A stretch of DNA of 64,000 nt from assembly GCF_000174755.1 (NCBI RefSeq), contig NZ_ACLQ01000019.1, positions 62,001 through 126,000 of the forward strand, written 5' to 3'. The translations under genes were made by a program, and so were the position numbers. Source of the stretch: Capnocytophaga gingivalis ATCC 33624. Lineage in GTDB: Bacteria > Bacteroidota > Bacteroidia > Flavobacteriales > Flavobacteriaceae. Below are positions 60,485 to 64,000 of this stretch, one piece after another; positions within the stretch are counted from its first letter, which is position 1; every line of letters begins with the position of its first letter. The notes under the pieces were generated by a model. That model saw only the letters and a list, made by a program, of their open reading frames with translations, was not told where the DNA came from and made no database searches.

Positions 60485-61507
60485 GTGTTACTAATTGATG
60501 CTATATACATAAATACTGGAGGAGGAAAAATTCTCTTAGATTATCTCATCGAAGAATTAGAAAAAACAGATAAGCAAATTTTTTATCTGTTAGATAAGCG
60601 TATTCAAAAGGAAAAATATGTTGTAAAATCTACAAATGTTATACTATATTTAAAATCGGGTTTTTTTGATAGAATGAATTTTTACAAAAAAAACAAAAAT
60701 AGATTTAGTAAAGTGTTTTGTTTTGGCAATATCCCTCCTCCTATTAAATTGAAAAGTGATGTTCTCACATATTTTCAGAATATAAATTATATTTCTTATT
60801 CTAAGAAAGATTTCTCTTTAAAAAATAGATTCCTTTTTTTTCTAAAAAGAAAAATCCTTTCTGTATGGAAAAATAATACTAACAAATGGATTGTGCAATC
60901 TTTGTATGTACAACAGAAAATGATAGAAAAGTATGGAGAAAACAAAAATAAAATAGAAATCATTCCTTTCTATAAGTCTTTCAAAAAGAATGAAGATATT
61001 GGGAATATTGAAAAAATTCCCAATTCTTTCTTATATGTAAGTAATGCTTATCCTAATAAAAATCACCTTCGCCTGATAGATGCTTTCTGTAATTTTTATG
61101 ATAAGTATAAGAAAGGGAAACTAATAGTTACTGTAAGTGATAACTTTACAGAAGTTAAAAATTTTATTAATATCAAGATTGCTCAAAACTATCCTATAGA
61201 AAATTTAGGATATGTTTCTCAAGAAGCCTTAGTGAAATATTATAAACAGAGTGAATTTATTATTTTTCCATCAACTTCTGAAAGTTTTGGGTTAGGTTTG
61301 ATTGAAGGAATTGAATTTGATTGTAAGATTATTGGAGCCAATTTACCTTACACTTATGCGGTATGTGAACCTTCTATTGTTTTTAACCCTTTGAATATTG
61401 AAAGCATTGAGGAGTCGTTTAATTATGCTGTTCATAATAAAGTAAAAAATTCTATATTAAAAGCCGAAAATTGTATTAGTAAACTGATAAATCTATTAAA
61501 AAAATAA
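60485..61507 (+). CDS. Family 4 glycosyltransferase
   Basis: 340 residues from a GTG start (VLLIDAIYINTGGGKILLDYL). GT-B elements: N-terminal NTGGGKILLDYL, C-terminal NSFLYVSNAYPNKNHLRLIDAF and the ESFGLGLIEGIEFDCKIIGAN region containing the E-x7-E-like motif. Upstream in frame is the previous gene's stop (60470-60472), so no earlier start is possible. The spacer from the previous gene is 12 bases. Donor and linkage unknown. Confidence 0.8.
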   Translation: MLLIDAIYINTGGGKILLDYLIEELEKTDKQIFYLLDKRIQKEKYVVKSTNVILYLKSGFFDRMNFYKKNKNRFSKVFCFGNIPPPIKLKSDVLTYFQNINYISYSKKDFSLKNRFLFFLKRKILSVWKNNTNKWIVQSLYVQQKMIEKYGENKNKIEIIPFYKSFKKNEDIGNIEKIPNSFLYVSNAYPNKNHLRLIDAFCNFYDKYKKGKLIVTVSDNFTEVKNFINIKIAQNYPIENLGYVSQEALVKYYKQSEFIIFPSTSESFGLGLIEGIEFDCKIIGANLPYTYAVCEPSIVFNPLNIESIEESFNYAVHNKVKNSILKAENCISKLINLLKK

Positions 61508-61509
61508 AG

Positions 61510-62268
61510 ATGAAACAACATTTAGTATCTATCATTACTCCAATGTATAATGCAGAAAAATATGTTGCACAAACTATTGAGTCTGTACTTGCCCAAACAT
61601 ATAGTGATTGGGAAATGATTATTGTAAATGATGGATCAAAAGATAATTGTGCTGAGATTGTAAAAGAATATACTCAAAAGGACAAACGAATAAAACTAAT
61701 CAATCAACCCAATGCTGGATCAGCTGCTGCAAGAAATAATGCCCTTAGAAATGCAGCTGGGCAATATATTTGTTTTCTTGATACTGATGACTTATGGGAT
61801 AATAATTTTTTAGAGAAACAACTTAATTTTTTAAAAGAGAAAAATGCCGTTTTAGTATTTTCTTCTTATAGACGAATAGATGAAAAAGGTGAAAAGAAAC
61901 TAGACCCTTTTATTGTACCAAAAACAGTAACTTATACTGATTTGTTAAAAACATGTTCTATTTCCTGTCTTACAGCTTTGTATGATAAAACACAGATAGG
62001 AGAGCAATATTTTAAAGAAGAGCTTAAGAGTTTGAGAGATGATTTTGTGTTTTGGCTACAGGCACTTAAGAAAATAAAAATAGCTTATGGAAATAAAGAT
62101 ATTTTAGCATCTTATCGCGTTTTCGCAAGCAGTACTACAGGAAATAAAAAGAAAGTAATTAAACCTCAGTTCATGGTTTATTACAAAGTTGAAAAGTTAG
62201 GTTTAATAAAAAGTTTATACTATTTAAGCTGTTGGGCTATAAATGGTTTCTTAAAATATAGAAAATAA
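61510..62268 (+). CDS. Family 2 glycosyltransferase
   Basis: 252 residues, typical short GT2: VSIITPMYNAEKYVAQTIESV (6-26), MIIVNDGSKDNCAEIV, NQPNAGSAAARNNALRNA, and DxD in CFLDTDDLWD. SLRDDFVFWLQALKK provides the catalytic acid region (ED motif). Two bases after the GT4 gene; the next gene starts one base after its stop. Likely adds one sugar to the lipid-linked repeat unit. Confidence 0.88.
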   Translation: MKQHLVSIITPMYNAEKYVAQTIESVLAQTYSDWEMIIVNDGSKDNCAEIVKEYTQKDKRIKLINQPNAGSAAARNNALRNAAGQYICFLDTDDLWDNNFLEKQLNFLKEKNAVLVFSSYRRIDEKGEKKLDPFIVPKTVTYTDLLKTCSISCLTALYDKTQIGEQYFKEELKSLRDDFVFWLQALKKIKIAYGNKDILASYRVFASSTTGNKKKVIKPQFMVYYKVEKLGLIKSLYYLSCWAINGFLKYRK

Positions 62269-62269
62269 T

Positions 62270-63517
62270 ATGGATTTAATTATAGGTGCTGGTGTATCTG
62301 GTATTTCATATGCAACATTTACCAAGAATGATTATTGTATGGTAGAGGCTACCAATGAGATTGGTGGATATTGTAAAACTATAAAAAGAGGAGAGTTTGT
62401 TTGGGACTATTCTGGTCATTTTTTCCATTTTAGGGATGAAAAATTAAAGGAATTAATATGTAAATATATAGATCCCAAAACACTTAAAAAAGTTAAGAAA
62501 AATACAAAAATTCTATATAAGGGTAAGTATATTGATTTCCCTTTCCAGAAAAACATACATCAACTTGAAAAAGACGAATTTATAGATTGTTTATATGACT
62601 TATTCAAAGCAGATGAATATGGGAATATAGAATCTTTCAAAGACATGGTATATGCCAAATTAGGCAGAAGTATTGCTGAAAAATTTCTCATTCCTTACAA
62701 TGAAAAACTTTATGCTTGTGATCTAAATAGTTTAGATGCCAATGCCATGGGAAGATTTTTCCCAAAAGCTAATAAGGAAGAAATTATTTTAAACTTTAAA
62801 GAACAAGCAAGTACTTCCTATAATGAGTACTTTGTATATCCAACAGGAGGAGCTATTGAATATATTAATTCTCTTTATAAAAATGTAGATGATACTAAAG
62901 TTTCTTTGAACGAAAAAGTAATAAAAATAGATATTCATAACAAAATCGCTTACACAAATAAACGAGAAATAAAGTATGACAACCTAATTTCCACTATACC
63001 TTTTCCTTTATTATTAGAACTTTGTGATATTTCCTATACTAAAGAATATTTTACTTGGAACAAAGTATTAGTTTTCAATTTAGGTTTCAATAAAAAAGGA
63101 TCTGACACAGAAAGTAGTTGGGTATATATTCCTGATAAAGAAATCTGCTTCTATCGTATGGGATATTATGATAACATCTTAGGTACTTCAAAAATGTCTC
63201 TATATATAGAAATGGGATTCCCTAACAGTTTTATTATAGAAGATGAACAAAAGTACCTACATAAGGTCCTCAAAGATTTGAAAAAAATAGGTGTAGTAAA
63301 AGATGAAGAACTTATAGATTATCATTCTGTAGTAATGGATCCTGCCTATGTTCATATTAACCAAAAAGGAATTCAAAGTGTAGGAAAATATAAAAAACAG
63401 TTGGCTCAAAATAATATCTATTCTATTGGACGTTATGGAAGTTGGACATATTGTTCTATTGAGGACAATATTATAGAAGCAAAAGATTTAGCGAAAAACT
63501 TACTTATAAATCAATAA
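62270..63517 (+). CDS. Glf-like FAD-dependent oxidoreductase of a glycan locus
   Basis: 415 residues. The Rossmann FAD motif IIGAGVSGISYATF is at 4-17, followed by EIGGYCKTIKRGEFVWDYSGHFFHF, which is laid out like the HIFHT region of UDP-galactopyranose mutase. Further motifs: PTGGAIEYINSLY and the C-terminal SIGRYGSWTYCSIEDNI, which is typical of the UDP-sugar-acting/amine-oxidase-like proteins of capsule loci. It is separate from glf (54044). Its reaction is unknown: a second mutase or an oxidation is possible. It is the last gene before the gmd promoter. Confidence 0.8.
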   Translation: MDLIIGAGVSGISYATFTKNDYCMVEATNEIGGYCKTIKRGEFVWDYSGHFFHFRDEKLKELICKYIDPKTLKKVKKNTKILYKGKYIDFPFQKNIHQLEKDEFIDCLYDLFKADEYGNIESFKDMVYAKLGRSIAEKFLIPYNEKLYACDLNSLDANAMGRFFPKANKEEIILNFKEQASTSYNEYFVYPTGGAIEYINSLYKNVDDTKVSLNEKVIKIDIHNKIAYTNKREIKYDNLISTIPFPLLLELCDISYTKEYFTWNKVLVFNLGFNKKGSDTESSWVYIPDKEICFYRMGYYDNILGTSKMSLYIEMGFPNSFIIEDEQKYLHKVLKDLKKIGVVKDEELIDYHSVVMDPAYVHINQKGIQSVGKYKKQLAQNNIYSIGRYGSWTYCSIEDNIIEAKDLAKNLLINQ

Positions 63518-63523
63518 AAATCG

Positions 63524-63531
63524 TACCTTTG
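63524..63531 (+). promoter_or_regulatory. -7 promoter box TACCTTTG for gmd
   Basis: TAnnTTTG match directly after the preceding stop and 17 bases before the gmd ATG, separating the gmd unit from the upstream variable cassette. Confidence 0.6.
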
Positions 63532-63547
63532 CACAAACAAATCACTA

Positions 63548-64000
63548 ATGGCAAAAAAAGCACTCATTACAGGAATTACAGGACAGGATGGCGCATATCT
63601 CGCTGAATACCTGCTAAAAAAAGGTTATGAAGTACATGGCATGAAGCGCCGTTCGTCCTTGTTTAATACAGATCGTATTGACCATCTGTATCAGGATCCG
63701 CATTTAGAAAACCGCAATCTTATCTTGCACTATGGCGACCTTACCGATAGTATGAACATCACCCGCCTTATCCAAGAGGTACAACCTGATGAGATCTACA
63801 ACTTGGCAGCCATGAGCCACGTACATGTGAGCTTCCAAACCCCTGAGTATGTAGGTAATGCTGATGGATTGGGGACCTTACGTATCTTGGAAGCTGTACG
63901 CTTATTAGGGCTAACTGAGAAAACACGTATCTATCAGGCTTCTACTTCAGAACTATATGGATTGGTACAGGAAGTACCACAAAGTGAGAGAACACCTTTC
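63548..64000 (+). CDS. gmd: GDP-mannose 4,6-dehydratase (5' part; cut by window end)
   Basis: About 151 residues are present, translated by hand from the ATG at 63548. The cofactor motif [17 protein letters not shown] (7-23), [43 protein letters not shown] and QASTSELYG are diagnostic for Gmd. The enzyme makes GDP-4-keto-6-deoxymannose, precursor of GDP-fucose, GDP-rhamnose and others; a partner such as fcl would be expected beyond the window. Base composition is more G+C-rich than the glycosyltransferase genes before it. Confidence 0.95.
   Translation, partial: MAKKALITGITGQDGAYLAEYLLKKGYEVHGMKRRSSLFNTDRIDHLYQDPHLENRNLILHYGDLTDSMNITRLIQEVQPDEIYNLAAMSHVHVSFQTPEYVGNADGLGTLRILEAVRLLGLTEKTRIYQASTSELYGLVQEVPQSERTPF

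Overview
The window comes from a member of the Bacteroidota, class Flavobacteriia, and Capnocytophaga is my best guess at genus. Evidence seen directly: many genes are preceded by the Bacteroidota -7 box TAnnTTTG instead of sigma70 boxes; starts lack recognisable Shine-Dalgarno sequences; DNA is A+T-rich; and the gene content is typical of the group (batC/batD, flavobacterial serC-serA with a LuxC-like reductase, lptE-TPR-secG, PadR-PspC, a short MgtE-free housekeeping set). The genus is inference.

Layout. 1-802: C-terminally cut sigma-54 activator (minus), divergent from yicC. 1.9-5.4 kb: prfA, then a PadR regulator with a two-PspC membrane protein. 5.7-8.9 kb: acyl-CoA reductase, serC, serA (serine synthesis). 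9.1-17 kb: WecA/TagO-like transferase, lpdA, folD, queD, coaX, uvrC, bioD. 17.2-20.4 kb: an SGNH esterase with an inserted LysM domain next to an AlgI/PatA-type MBOAT acyltransferase, probably a cell-wall or glycan O-acetylation pair. 20.5-22.1 kb: a lipoprotein, two identical tRNA-Glu genes and rpsT. 22.4-35.2 kb (minus): batC-batD-ppk, then tex-oligopeptidase B, an M48 lipoprotein protease and an M1 aminopeptidase. 35.3-42 kb (minus): xerD, nrdA, mazG, a YD-repeat-like exported protein, and lptE-TPR-secG.

42-48.6 kb (plus): a membrane protein, three tandem TyrP/Mtr-type aromatic amino acid permeases, then four small unrecognised membrane proteins in a row. 48.9-51.8 kb: an ABC exporter and pfkA. 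51.85 kb to the end: a capsule/O-antigen type locus: ugd, an SDR epimerase, glf (UDP-galactopyranose mutase), wzx-like flippase, five glycosyltransferases, a wzy-like polymerase, a second Glf-like flavoenzyme, and the start of gmd. The central part of this locus is visibly more A+T-rich than its conserved ends, as expected for an exchangeable glycan cassette.

Between genes there are several short near-perfect palindromes built on GGGGCGAATT, a two-copy ~60 bp repeat, a ~153 bp element with 16 bp terminal inverted repeats, and several clear intrinsic terminators. Some promoters are nested inside the terminator of the upstream gene. The strongest candidates for something undescribed are the four-gene small membrane protein cassette (46830-48638), the LysM-in-SGNH/MBOAT pair, a terminator-like hairpin inside the nrdA leader, and a sigma-54 activator whose GAFTGA loop reads GSFTHA. 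No CRISPR array, rRNA, prophage or intact insertion sequence was seen.
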